From the NCBI RefSeq assembly GCF_021533195.1, contig NZ_JAJNKB010000003.1, forward strand, positions 583,001 to 647,000: 64,000 bases of DNA. Direction: 5' to 3'. Positions 25,626-33,929 of this stretch are shown one piece after another. Position 1 is the stretch's first letter. Each line of letters starts with the position of its first letter. This DNA comes from Portibacter marinus. GTDB lineage: Bacteria; Bacteroidota; Bacteroidia; Chitinophagales; Saprospiraceae. Both the position numbers and the translations under genes were made by a program. The notes below the pieces were generated by a model. It saw only the letters and a list, made by a program, of their open reading frames with translations. It did no database searches and had not been told where the DNA came from.

Positions 25626-26879
25626 CTATCGTCCTAAACGCATTAATTCCAAATCCAGATCGGTATTTTCCTGATTCACTATTTGTGCCACCAATTTACC
25701 GGTTGCCGGACCCAAACTCATTCCCATCATTCCATGCCCAGTGGCTACTACCAGATTTGCGATTGATTTCGACCTTCCTACATAAGGTACGCCGTCGAAA
25801 CTCAAAGGTCTATAGCCCGTCCAAATTTCATCTACCGCAGGTTGATCTGGAACTTTCATATCAGGAAAATACTTTGGAACTGCACTTAAAAATCCATGAA
25901 CTCTTTTATGGTTGATCTTAGTTGAAATACCACTAATTTCCAGCGTCCCTGTTATTCTTAAATCATCTCCCATCGGTGTGATGGCTACTTTTTCATCTGT
26001 AAGAATGGCAGGTATGGTAGGTTTTATGTCAATGCTTTTCTGGGTGATTGAATAGCCTTTTCCATCCTCAAGAAGCAGCTTTATTCCCAGCATTTTCAAA
26101 ATTTTCCAGGACCATGCTCCAGCTGTTATAATAAAGTGATCCGCTAGAACAACCTTTCCATTTTTGGTCGTCAAAGCTGTGATACGATCATTAGCCATCT
26201 TTGTACCAATGACTGAATCTTTAGTAAGTTTCACCCCTCTTTTGGTCAATAGATCCATGAGGTCTCTCATGAAATGATTAGAATATAAATGTGCGTCTTC
26301 AGGAAAGTAAACGCCTCCTAATACATCAACTTTGACATCGGGGTTGAGGGATTGTACCTGAGATTGATCCAATACCTTTGCTTCTATCCCAATTTCATTA
26401 GCTTTTTGTGCGATTTCTATTTCTTCTGCCTTGCTTTTTTCACTTTTGAAAAGCATCATTAAACCACGCTGGTGGAAATCAAAATTCAAATTCTCATTTT
26501 GTGCCAATTTTGCATATTCCTGTTTACTGAGCTCATTGTATTTCCAAATCAATTCCTGGCTGCGTTCCACATTTCTGGAAGAGCATGACTTGTTGAACCT
26601 CCACAACCATTGTATCAATCGCCAATCTAGTCTGGGTTTGATGTAGAAAGGGCTTGAAGCATTGAACATCCACTTTAAACCTTTTGAAATGATACCCGGA
26701 GATGCCATGGGAATAAAATGTGAAGGGACAATCATACCGGCATTTCCATATGAAGTTCCTTCTGCACTAAAACCCGGATCGATGACTTCAATGTCATATC
26801 CAGATTGACTTAAATAATAAGCGGAACACAATCCATTGACCCCGCCACCGATGATCATCACTTTCGCTTTGTTGCTCAA
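25626..26879 (-). CDS. D-amino-acid dehydrogenase, probable cis-4-hydroxy-D-proline dehydrogenase
   Basis: 417 residues. The N-terminal FAD motif (IIGGGVNGLCSAYYLSQSG) and the DadA pattern GTSYGNAGMIVPSHFIPMASPG identify a DadA-type flavoenzyme. The C-terminal GVPYVGRSKSIANLVVATGHGMMGMSLGPATG is the flavin-binding end of this family. In the hydroxyproline pathway such an enzyme oxidises cis-4-hydroxy-D-proline to pyrroline-4-hydroxy-2-carboxylate. The assignment to that substrate rests on the neighbouring epimerase, deaminase and semialdehyde dehydrogenase genes. It is separated from the epimerase gene by 545 bp of repetitive DNA, so it may be expressed less tightly. Confidence 0.85.
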   Translation of the reverse strand: MSNKAKVMIIGGGVNGLCSAYYLSQSGYDIEVIDPGFSAEGTSYGNAGMIVPSHFIPMASPGIISKGLKWMFNASSPFYIKPRLDWRLIQWLWRFNKSCSSRNVERSQELIWKYNELSKQEYAKLAQNENLNFDFHQRGLMMLFKSEKSKAEEIEIAQKANEIGIEAKVLDQSQVQSLNPDVKVDVLGGVYFPEDAHLYSNHFMRDLMDLLTKRGVKLTKDSVIGTKMANDRITALTTKNGKVVLADHFIITAGAWSWKILKMLGIKLLLEDGKGYSITQKSIDIKPTIPAILTDEKVAITPMGDDLRITGTLEISGISTKINHKRVHGFLSAVPKYFPDMKVPDQPAVDEIWTGYRPLSFDGVPYVGRSKSIANLVVATGHGMMGMSLGPATGKLVAQIVNQENTDLDLELMRLGR

Positions 26880-26949
26880 TTTTGATTTTTTATTGAAGTT
26901 CGCAATTCAGTTTTCGGTTTTCGCCTTTCACTGTTCGCCTTTCGCCTTT

Positions 26950-26999
26950 CCCTTAAAGAGCTGCAGCAAAGCCTCGCAGCGAAGGGAGCTCTTTAAGGG
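26950..26999. repeat. 50-bp hairpin repeat, unit 1
   Basis: Begins CCCTTAAAGAGCT and ends AGCTCTTTAAGGG. The arms pair perfectly over 13 bp around a 24-nt loop that includes GCAGCAAAGCCTCGCAGCG. Units 2 and 3 differ from it by CCCTTTAAGAGCT in the left arm. Confidence 0.85.
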
Positions 27000-27050
27000 A
27001 TAAACTAAGGAGATTCGCTTTTCGGTTTTCGGAATTCGCCTTTCGCCGTT

Positions 27051-27100
27051 CCCTTTAAGAGCTGCAGCAAAGCCTCGCAGCGAAGGGAGCTCTTTAAGGG
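27051..27100. repeat. 50-bp hairpin repeat, unit 2
   Basis: Same 50-bp unit as at 26950-26999, starting 101 bp further on. The left arm reads CCCTTTAAGAGCT and the right arm AGCTCTTTAAGGG, giving two mispairs relative to unit 1 near the base of the stem. Confidence 0.85.
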
Positions 27101-27158
27101 ATAAAATGGCAGGATTCGCTTTTCGCAATTCGCTGTTAACCTTTCGCCTTTCGCTGTT

Positions 27159-27208
27159 CCCTTTAAGAGCTGCAGCAAAGCCTCGCAGCGAAGGGAGCTC
27201 TTTAAGGG
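27159..27208. repeat. 50-bp hairpin repeat, unit 3
   Basis: Identical to unit 2 over the full 50 bp, starting 108 bp further on. It is followed by GGATAAAATGGCA, which also follows unit 2, so the repeat includes a conserved 3' flank. Confidence 0.85.
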
Positions 27209-27310
27209 ATAAAATGGCAAGATTCGCAATTCCTAATTCCTAATTCCTAATAATTATTTCAATACCTTATCCAAGCATCATCATCCAAAAAAAATATCAC
27301 TCCCTAGCCT

Positions 27311-27411
27311 ACAAACTAATAACTTACAACTTACTACTACCCACTAACAACTAACAACTAACAACTAACAACTAACCACTGACTACTGACAACTAACAAC
27401 TGAAAACTAAC
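27311..27411. repeat. Low-complexity AACTAAC-type tandem tract
   Basis: A run of roughly 100 bp built from ACTAACA-like heptamers and variants (AACTTAC, ACTGACT, ACTGAAA), degenerate toward both ends. It lies just downstream of the epimerase stop codon. Confidence 0.7.
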
Positions 27412-27424
27412 CCCTTCCCTCTCC

Positions 27425-28426
27425 TCACAAAACTTGAAAACCATATGCATACGGGTCATCTTCATCATCGATCATTATCGTATTATATCCTGTGATCCTG
27501 GCCCATCCTTCTATACCCGGCAAAATCGCCTCAAATGGACCGCTTTGGGTCCACCCTTCAATCGTCCCAATAAACGTACTCCCTATGATGCTCTCGTGAA
27601 CAAATTGATCCCCTTCTTTCAATTTACCTTTGGCAGCCCACTGTGCCATTCTTGCCGAAGTTCCCGTTCCACAGGGCGATCGATCTATAGCCTTATCTCC
27701 ATAAAAAACTGCATTCCTGGCCGTCGAGGCTTTATTCAGGACCTCACCCGTCCAGAGGATGTGACTCAAACCATTGATCTTTGGATCTTCCGGATGAATA
27801 AACTGATGTTGTTCATTTAAACGAGCCCTGATCACCGGACTCCAACGGATCAAATCAGCAGCTGAGTAGTTCTGGATGCCTGCAAAATGTTGCTGACGAT
27901 CTACAATCGCATAAAAGTTTCCCCCATAAGCCACATCTACCTTAAGCATACCCAAATCAGGACATTCTACTTCCAAATCTTGCTTATATAGGAATGAAGG
28001 TACATTGACCAACTTTACAGAGACCACCTTACCATTTTGCTCCACATAAGTTACTAGAACAAGACCTGCTGGCGTTTCTAGTCTTAATTCGCCTTTTTGC
28101 TTTGGAATGACCAGTCCTTCCTCAATAGCTATGGTAACCGTTCCGATTGTGCCGTGTCCACACATTGGCAAACATCCTGAAGTCTCTATAAACAATACGG
28201 CAACATCGTTGTCCGGATCAGATGGCGGATATAAAATACTCCCTGACATCATATCGTGACCTCTGGGTTCGAACATCAGTCCTTTTCTAATCCAATCATA
28301 CTCCGATAAAAAATGAAGCCTCTTCTCACCCATGTTTGAACCTTCAAGGTTCGGTCCTCCTCCTGCAACCAACCTAACAGGATTACCACAAGTGTGTGCA
28401 TCCACACAGAAAAACTTTTTCCTCAT
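27425..28426 (-). CDS. Proline racemase-family enzyme, probable 4-hydroxyproline 2-epimerase
   Basis: 333 residues. Both catalytic cysteines of the family are present: C89 in PMCGHGT and C252 in DRSPCGTGTSARMA. Two cysteines indicate an epimerase or racemase; trans-3-hydroxyproline dehydratases replace the first by Ser or Thr. The start MRKKFFCVDAHTCGNPVRLVAGG matches the substrate-binding N-terminus of hydroxyproline epimerases. It interconverts trans-4-hydroxy-L-proline and cis-4-hydroxy-D-proline, the first step of hydroxyproline use. It follows the semialdehyde dehydrogenase gene with no spacing, and is followed by the repeat region. Confidence 0.9.
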   Translation of the reverse strand: MRKKFFCVDAHTCGNPVRLVAGGGPNLEGSNMGEKRLHFLSEYDWIRKGLMFEPRGHDMMSGSILYPPSDPDNDVAVLFIETSGCLPMCGHGTIGTVTIAIEEGLVIPKQKGELRLETPAGLVLVTYVEQNGKVVSVKLVNVPSFLYKQDLEVECPDLGMLKVDVAYGGNFYAIVDRQQHFAGIQNYSAADLIRWSPVIRARLNEQHQFIHPEDPKINGLSHILWTGEVLNKASTARNAVFYGDKAIDRSPCGTGTSARMAQWAAKGKLKEGDQFVHESIIGSTFIGTIEGWTQSGPFEAILPGIEGWARITGYNTIMIDDEDDPYAYGFQVL

Positions 28427-29962
28427 TTAAAATTCCTTCCTATTAATACCCAATGGATTTTCCTCTTTTAAGGCATCCGGAAGTAACTCGTCCGGAAAGT
28501 CCTGATAGCACACCGGCCGCACAAACCGATAGATGGCATTCCCTCCCACTGAAGTAAATCGCACATCTGTTGTCGCTGGAAACGGTCCACCATGATGCAT
28601 GGCCTCCACCACTGCTACTCCAGTAGGAAGTCCATTGACAATAATCCTACCTGCCTTGGTCTTTACTTTGTTGATCAAATCACTGTACGCTAATAACTCA
28701 TTTTTCTCGCCAATAAACGAAGCGGTCAACTGACCCTGCAGATGGTCTGCAACTGAAGCTAATTCTTCATCGTTTTCGCAGACGATCATAACGGAAAGCG
28801 GTCCGAAAACCTCTTCTGCCAATTTGGGGTTGTCTATGAAATTTTGAAAACCTACTTCAAGTAAGCATGGTAAGGCCTTTCTCGAATCTGGGTCATCATC
28901 CATCTCTGCATATTTGATCACCACTCCCTTTTGCTGAGATTGTTGATGTCTCCCTCGCTCATAGGATTGAAAAATCCCCTTATTAAGCATAGTAGCAGGA
29001 GTCAGCCTGGTAAAGGCATCGACCAACTGGTCACTAAAAGCTAGCAGGTATTCATTTCTTTTTACAATCAATAGCCCTGGATTCGTACAAAATTGACCTG
29101 CACCCAAATTCACTGAATTTGCTACCGCCTCCGCCCATTCTTCGGTCTTTGCTTCCATAGCATCAGGTAAAATAAAGACAGGATTAACACTGCCCATCTC
29201 AGAAAATACCGGTATAGGTTCATCTCTTTTTTGAGCCAAATCATACAATGCTTTTCCTCCTCCATATGAACCGGTAAAAGCTACTGCTTTAACATCAGGA
29301 TGTTGGACCAAAAAGCTTCCCAATTCATTTCCGGCGCCGTTTAATGAAGAAAAGACACCGTCAGGCAATCCGCATTCTACAGCCGCACCCATGATGACTT
29401 CGGCTACAAGATTATTGGTTCCCAAATGGGACTCATGAGCTTTTATAATTACCGGACACCCAGCAGCCAATGCAGATGCTGTATCACCTCCAGCAGTCGA
29501 AAAGGCAAGTGGAAAATTACTTGCAGTGAAAACCACCACTGGCCCGATAGGTTCAAGACATTGCCTCACATCCACATCTCCCCTGTTAATGATTGCATTA
29601 ACCCAGGATCCTTCTTCAACTTTATCGGCGAAAAACCTCAATTGAGCACAAGTCCGTCCTCTTTCACCCTTGACACGACCTTCTGGCAATCCACTTTCTT
29701 GCATCACCCTTTTCACCAATTGGTCACCTAACCCTTCTATTTTGTCTGCGATCGTTCGCAAGAAGTGAGCTCTCTTGCTGCCTTTGACTTTCGAATATTT
29801 CTCTGCCGCCGCTTTGGCTTTCTTCACCGCTTCTTCAGCCTCTTCATTGGTGGCCACGTGAAATTCGCCTTCCAGATCTGAAAGGTTACTTGGATCAACA
29901 GCCTTGATGATTTGATCGCTCTTCGCACTGATTTTCTTGCCTATAATATTAAATCCTTTCAT
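28427..29962 (-). CDS. Aldehyde dehydrogenase, probable 2-oxoglutarate semialdehyde dehydrogenase
   Basis: 511 residues. The catalytic Cys C292 is in AGQFCTNPG and the general base E255 in FSEMGS. The NAD(P)-binding region includes FTASNFPLAFS, and the family member type is the ketoglutarate-semialdehyde dehydrogenase group (RGRTCAQLRFFADKVEEGSW). In hydroxyproline degradation it oxidises 2-oxoglutarate semialdehyde to 2-oxoglutarate. It lies between the deaminase gene (43 bp upstream) and the epimerase gene (adjacent), which supports this role over other aldehyde substrates. Confidence 0.9.
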   Translation of the reverse strand: MKGFNIIGKKISAKSDQIIKAVDPSNLSDLEGEFHVATNEEAEEAVKKAKAAAEKYSKVKGSKRAHFLRTIADKIEGLGDQLVKRVMQESGLPEGRVKGERGRTCAQLRFFADKVEEGSWVNAIINRGDVDVRQCLEPIGPVVVFTASNFPLAFSTAGGDTASALAAGCPVIIKAHESHLGTNNLVAEVIMGAAVECGLPDGVFSSLNGAGNELGSFLVQHPDVKAVAFTGSYGGGKALYDLAQKRDEPIPVFSEMGSVNPVFILPDAMEAKTEEWAEAVANSVNLGAGQFCTNPGLLIVKRNEYLLAFSDQLVDAFTRLTPATMLNKGIFQSYERGRHQQSQQKGVVIKYAEMDDDPDSRKALPCLLEVGFQNFIDNPKLAEEVFGPLSVMIVCENDEELASVADHLQGQLTASFIGEKNELLAYSDLINKVKTKAGRIIVNGLPTGVAVVEAMHHGGPFPATTDVRFTSVGGNAIYRFVRPVCYQDFPDELLPDALKEENPLGINRKEF

Positions 29963-30005
29963 TCATTATTTTTATCATTCTATAAACTGCAATTTTTTAA
30001 TTGAT

Positions 30006-30935
30006 CTAAGCAGTCTCTAATACATCCAAGGTAAGATAATCAGGCAACTTTGGTCTGGTTTTCAAACCAATTTCAATAATGTTTTTGACGCTCTTGCGCT
30101 CTGTTCCAGTAAGCGGCATTCGGGGTGGTCTCACATGCTCGCTGCCTAAACCAGTGTATTCTTCTGCCAACTTGATATTCTGCACCAATTGTGGATTGAT
30201 ATCGAGTTCCAGCAATGGCATAAACCATCTGTAGATTTCTAAGGCCTCCTGAATTCTTCCAGCTTTTGCCAGATAGTAGATGGCACAAGTTTCTTTTGGA
30301 AAAGCAGCAACCAGACCGGCTAGCCAGCCATCGGCACCAAGCAATATACTTTCCAGTGCAAGTGTATCCACGCCGCACAAGATTTTCAAACGGTCGCCAA
30401 ATCTATTTCTTATTCTCGTTACATTGGTCGTATCTCTTGTGCTTTCCTTCACTGCTGCAATATTGTCTTGTTTAACCAGACGTTCAAAGATATCTAAGGT
30501 CACTTCAATCTTATAATCCACCGGATTATTGTAAACCAAAATGGGAAGATCCGTATTCTTAGCGATGGTTTCAAACCAAATGGTCGTCTCCTCATCAGTA
30601 GACTTGTACATCATCGGTGGTAATGCCATCAGGCCATCAGCACCGTTATCCTGAGCCAACTTAGCCAGCTTGATGGCCTGTGCAGTACTGCTTTCGGCAA
30701 TATTGACAATAACAGAGATGGCACCATCTGCCGTTTTCTTTGTCTCCTGCAAAAGCTCCATTCTCTCCTCAGGAGTAATCGTGCTCGATTCTCCAAGTGA
30801 TCCTCCTAAGACTAATCCATTGACACCAGCCTCAATTTGTGCTTTTGTATTTTTATTACAAGCCTCTATATCCAGACTGAGGTCTTCCTTAAATTTTGTG
30901 GTGATTGCCGGAATCACACCTTCCCATTTTACCAT
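30006..30935 (-). CDS. DapA-family lyase, probable pyrroline-4-hydroxy-2-carboxylate deaminase
   Basis: 309 residues from the ATG at 30935. An upstream start at 30983 would add 16 residues without family resemblance and would sit across the promoter. The start MVKWEGVIPAITTKF matches DHDPS-family members. The Schiff-base lysine is K163 (AAVKEST) and the catalytic Tyr is Y135 (LVYNNP). Within the hydroxyproline cluster the expected reaction is deamination and dehydration of pyrroline-4-hydroxy-2-carboxylate to 2-oxoglutarate semialdehyde. No lysine-biosynthesis neighbours are present. It is the first gene of the leftward operon. Confidence 0.87.
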   Translation of the reverse strand: MVKWEGVIPAITTKFKEDLSLDIEACNKNTKAQIEAGVNGLVLGGSLGESSTITPEERMELLQETKKTADGAISVIVNIAESSTAQAIKLAKLAQDNGADGLMALPPMMYKSTDEETTIWFETIAKNTDLPILVYNNPVDYKIEVTLDIFERLVKQDNIAAVKESTRDTTNVTRIRNRFGDRLKILCGVDTLALESILLGADGWLAGLVAAFPKETCAIYYLAKAGRIQEALEIYRWFMPLLELDINPQLVQNIKLAEEYTGLGSEHVRPPRMPLTGTERKSVKNIIEIGLKTRPKLPDYLTLDVLETA

Positions 30936-30960
30936 ATTTATTCGATGTTTTGATTTTTGA

Positions 30961-30968
30961 CAAAAGTA
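30961..30968 (-). promoter_or_regulatory. -7 element of the hydroxyproline operon
   Basis: CAAAAGTA on the plus strand reads TACTTTTG on the minus strand, matching TAnnTTTG. Transcription would start near 30954, about 18 bp before the deaminase ATG. No good -33 box is seen, which suits an activator-dependent promoter. Confidence 0.45.
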
Positions 30969-31010
30969 ATACTGCAGATCCAATGCTGATATTGAAATCT
31001 TGATTGACTT

Positions 31011-31069
31011 TTTGCATATATTGACATTATACTACAGATTTTATGAAAAAAGAAGTCTTAATATGCAAA
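31011..31069. promoter_or_regulatory. Inverted repeat, possible AraC-type operator
   Basis: TTTGCATAT at 31011-31019 and ATATGCAAA at 31061-31069 are exact reverse complements whose centres are 50 bp apart, near five helical turns. They lie in the divergent gap between the hydroxyproline operon and the AraC gene, about 57-115 bp upstream of the operon's likely start. Confidence 0.45.
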
Positions 31070-31073
31070 TAAT

Positions 31074-31928
31074 ATGAAAGCACTCCCTTTTAATATACCT
31101 AAAACCGGCAATACATCTTTTGTGATTCAACAAGATAAAATGGATTTCTTCTACCCTTACCTCCATAAGCACGAAGAGATACAAATCTGTTGGATCAAAA
31201 AGGGGGAAGGTACTCTCATCGTACAGGCTGATATTTATCGCTTTAAGAAAGGAGACGTATTTATCATTGCTTCTAACAGGGCACATCTCTTTAAGAATGA
31301 AACAGATAAAAGTGTAGAGACTTTAAGCCTTTTCTTTAGTACAAATCCATTAAATAACATACTCATGAATGTTCCTGAGATGGAAGAAAGTAGAAAATAT
31401 TTTAATCAGATTTCATCCTGTAATCTACTGGATCCTCAAATTCACACCTTATTGGAAAGAATTTACAAGAGCAACTACCTTCAAGGCCTCTCCCATTTTA
31501 TTGAATTGCTCGAACTGATCATCCATACTTTACCTAAAGAAACAAATATCAACCTGGCCTATTCCGATAAAAGTGAAAACAAGCTTCGTAAAACCATTGA
31601 ATTTACAATGGAAAATATGACCAATCCTATTCAAATTAGTGACTTGGCAAAATATACCAATTATACACCTGAAGCGTTTTGTAGGTTTTTTAAGAAAAGA
31701 ACGGGAAGAACATATATTGATTATTTAAATGATCTTCGGGTCAATGTCGCCTCTCAAAAGATTCTTCAGCAGGAAGTAAGCGATATAAAAAGCATCGCAT
31801 TTAGTACAGGCTTTAACAACGTCAGTCATTTTAACCGCGTTTTCAAGAAATACAAAGGATGTTCACCCCTACAATTCAAGAAAGAACAACAAATTCAGAC
31901 TCCCTTCCTCAAATATCTTGAAGAATAA
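31074..31928 (+). CDS. AraC-family transcriptional regulator
   Basis: 284 residues. An N-terminal cupin-like sensing domain (HKHEEIQICWIKKGEGTLIVQADIYRFKKGDVFII) is followed by a C-terminal pair of helix-turn-helix motifs (IQISDLAKYTNYTPEAFCRFFKKRTG, then SDIKSIAFSTGFNNVSHFNRVFKKYKG), the classic AraC/XylS signature. It is transcribed away from the hydroxyproline operon across a 138-bp gap containing an inverted repeat, so it most likely regulates that operon, perhaps sensing a hydroxyproline intermediate. The ligand is inferred. It ends 7 bp before the convergent pyk gene. Confidence 0.92.
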   Translation: MKALPFNIPKTGNTSFVIQQDKMDFFYPYLHKHEEIQICWIKKGEGTLIVQADIYRFKKGDVFIIASNRAHLFKNETDKSVETLSLFFSTNPLNNILMNVPEMEESRKYFNQISSCNLLDPQIHTLLERIYKSNYLQGLSHFIELLELIIHTLPKETNINLAYSDKSENKLRKTIEFTMENMTNPIQISDLAKYTNYTPEAFCRFFKKRTGRTYIDYLNDLRVNVASQKILQQEVSDIKSIAFSTGFNNVSHFNRVFKKYKGCSPLQFKKEQQIQTPFLKYLEE

Positions 31929-31935
31929 GTCAAAA

Positions 31936-33369
31936 CTACACATGCGTCACCTTCAGCATATTGGTCCTACCCTTATCTCGTAGCGGCATGGTTCCTGTAT
32001 TGACCAAAACATCGCCTTTCTTGACCGTTCTGCTTTTCTGCAAGATATTGGATAAATCTTCAATGGTTTCGTCTGTGGTCGTAAACTTATCATAATAGAA
32101 AGTTTTGACACCCCAAACCAGGTTTAGTGTATTCAGAATTTTCTGTTTCGCTGAAAAAATAAAAATCTTGCTGTTCGGTCTGTAGCTCGAAATTTTGAAG
32201 GCCGTATACCCCGAAATGGTTAATCCTGCAATTCCTGTTGCACCCACATCTTCAGCGACCTTTGCCGCATTAAGACAAATGGTGTCAGAAAGGAACGTTT
32301 CTGATTCTCTATTGGGCTTTGGTCTCTTGCCGGTCCACTCATAATTTTTCTCAGCCTCGGTAATGATCTGATTCATCTTTTCAACCACCAATGCCGGATG
32401 TGCCCCGACAGAAGTTTCGCCGCTAAGCATCACCGCATCAGTACCATCTAATACCGCATTGGCTACATCTAAAATTTCAGCTCGCGTAGGGTTTGGATTC
32501 TTGATCATAGAATCCATCATTTGAGTTGCTGTGATTACAGGCTTTCCTCTTTTCAGACACTTTTTGATGATCATTTTTTGCAACGCTGGCAGTTTTTCCA
32601 TTTCGACTTCAATCCCCAGATCTCCTCGGGCAATCATTATCCCATCAGATGCCTTGATGATTTTATCTATATTTTCAATGGCTTCCGGTTTTTCTATCTT
32701 GGAAATCAACTTCGCCGAAAAGCCCTTTTCTTCGATGATACCCCTTAGTTGCTTAACATCTGCCGACTTTCTCACAAATGAAAGTGCGATCCAATCCACT
32801 GCATCCTGGGTACAGATGTAATCTAGATCAATCAAATCTTTTTCTGTCAGACATGGGATAGAAACGCTGGTATCCGGAAGGTTTACTCCTTTGTTCGAAC
32901 TCAATCTTGATCCATACAAGACTTTCATCTTTACAGCATCTTCACCATTGGTTTCAACCACTTGCATGATGACATTGCCGTCATCTAACAAAATCTTTTC
33001 TCCCGGATTGGCATCTTTGGGAAACTCCTTATAGCTGATGGACACGCGCTCTTTATTTCCCAGCACTTCTTCATTAACGAACATGATTTCATCCCCTTTT
33101 TTGATGGGGAAACCATCATCCTCTATTTTTCCAATTCGAATCTTAGGTCCCTGAAGATCGGCCAAAATACTCACGTACACCCCGTACTTTTCCCTGATAT
33201 CAACAATCCTGTCGATGACCTCTTTGTGCTGTTCGTGCGTTCCGTGTGAGAAATTTAAGCGAAAAACATCCACTCCTGCCTTTACTAAGTTTTTAAGCAT
33301 AGCAGCACTGCTACATGCCGGCCCAACGGTGGCCACGATCTTAGTATTCTGATGATCTACAATTTTCAT
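31936..33369 (-). CDS. pyk: Pyruvate kinase
   Basis: 477 residues, standard. It converts phosphoenolpyruvate and ADP to pyruvate and ATP, the last step of glycolysis. The start KIVATVGPACSS and the pair RLNFSHGTHEQH carry the nucleotide and substrate residues. MIARGDLGIEVEMEKLPALQKMII holds the signature with the catalytic Lys region, and ATQMMDSMIKNPNPTRAEILDVANAVLDGTDAVMLSGET is conserved. The C-terminal domain (residues ~340-477) is complete. It is a single gene, convergent with the AraC gene and divergent from acpP. Confidence 0.97.
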   Translation of the reverse strand: MKIVDHQNTKIVATVGPACSSAAMLKNLVKAGVDVFRLNFSHGTHEQHKEVIDRIVDIREKYGVYVSILADLQGPKIRIGKIEDDGFPIKKGDEIMFVNEEVLGNKERVSISYKEFPKDANPGEKILLDDGNVIMQVVETNGEDAVKMKVLYGSRLSSNKGVNLPDTSVSIPCLTEKDLIDLDYICTQDAVDWIALSFVRKSADVKQLRGIIEEKGFSAKLISKIEKPEAIENIDKIIKASDGIMIARGDLGIEVEMEKLPALQKMIIKKCLKRGKPVITATQMMDSMIKNPNPTRAEILDVANAVLDGTDAVMLSGETSVGAHPALVVEKMNQIITEAEKNYEWTGKRPKPNRESETFLSDTICLNAAKVAEDVGATGIAGLTISGYTAFKISSYRPNSKIFIFSAKQKILNTLNLVWGVKTFYYDKFTTTDETIEDLSNILQKSRTVKKGDVLVNTGTMPLRDKGRTNMLKVTHV

Positions 33370-33489
33370 AAGTCTAGTATTAATTTGGTTCTAAGAATGC
33401 CCCAAAACCAATGAATATACAAGGGCATAATTTACTGCAATAAGCGAACAAAAATAGTTTTCTTCTTCTAAATTTATAATAAATTGGAA

Positions 33490-33529
33490 GAAATTGGAAC
33501 TCTCATATAGTAATTCAGAGTTAAATTTC
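33490..33529. promoter_or_regulatory. Hairpin upstream of acpP
   Basis: GAAATT (33490-33495) and AACTCT (33498-33503) pair with AGAGTT (33517-33522) and AATTTC (33524-33529) to form a two-part stem. It lies in the 230-bp pyk-acpP gap and may be an operator or leader structure. Confidence 0.25.
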
Positions 33530-33599
33530 TCGAACATTTTTAGGGATTGCAGGAATAAAGCATTAATTTCGCAATTCTAAATTTAAAAGATTTTATATC

Positions 33600-33833
33600 A
33601 TGTCAGAAATTGCAGACAAAGTACAAAAGATCATCGTTGATAAACTAGGTGTTGATGAATCTGAAGTCACACCTGAAGCTAGTTTTACTAATGACCTGGG
33701 AGCTGACTCCCTCGACACTGTAGAACTTATTATGGAATTTGAAAAAGAATTTGATGTTTCTATTCCAGATGAACAAGCTGAACAAATTCAGACTGTTGGA
33801 CAAGCAGTAGAATATCTGGAATCTCAGCAGTAA
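33600..33833 (+). CDS. acpP: Acyl carrier protein
   Basis: 77 residues, acidic. The phosphopantetheine attachment site is S37 in [10 protein letters not shown]. It carries growing acyl chains in fatty acid synthesis. The start [20 protein letters not shown] is typical. It is followed by a strong terminator and then fabF, an arrangement found widely, with the terminator allowing much higher acpP than fabF expression. Confidence 0.98.
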   Translation: MSEIADKVQKIIVDKLGVDESEVTPEASFTNDLGADSLDTVELIMEFEKEFDVSIPDEQAEQIQTVGQAVEYLESQQ

Positions 33834-33857
33834 TACATGAGGTTTCGCCTCATTCAC

Positions 33858-33900
33858 ATATCCACAAATGTTATAGATAATGTTTGTGGATATTTTTTTT
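33858..33900 (+). terminator. Terminator/attenuator between acpP and fabF
   Basis: ATATCCACAAA (33858-33868) pairs perfectly with TTTGTGGATAT (33883-33893) and is followed by seven more T residues to 33900. It lies 30 bp before the fabF ATG, so it probably ends most acpP transcripts while some continue. Confidence 0.8.
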
Positions 33901-33929
33901 ACATTATTTTTAGGCCAATTTACTAGATT

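Larger units (their letters stand above)
26880..27424. repeat. 545-bp repeat-rich gap inside the hydroxyproline cluster
   Basis: It holds three copies of a 50-bp hairpin unit at about 101-108 bp spacing, joined by degenerate TTCGCCTTTCGC-type runs. A low-complexity stretch of AACTAAC-like heptamers follows at 27311-27411. Two short minus-strand frames here (26928-27128, 27005-27229) merely translate the repeat as a repeating peptide and are not considered genes. Confidence 0.8.

Noticed and set aside
26928-27229. Two overlapping minus-strand frames with repeated LKSSLRCEALLQL peptides
   Set aside because: They are translations of the hairpin repeats, overlap each other in different frames and have no start-site or family support.
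26880-27424. Repeat array as a CRISPR
   Set aside because: Only three 50-bp units with related, non-unique spacers and strong internal hairpins, no cas genes nearby.
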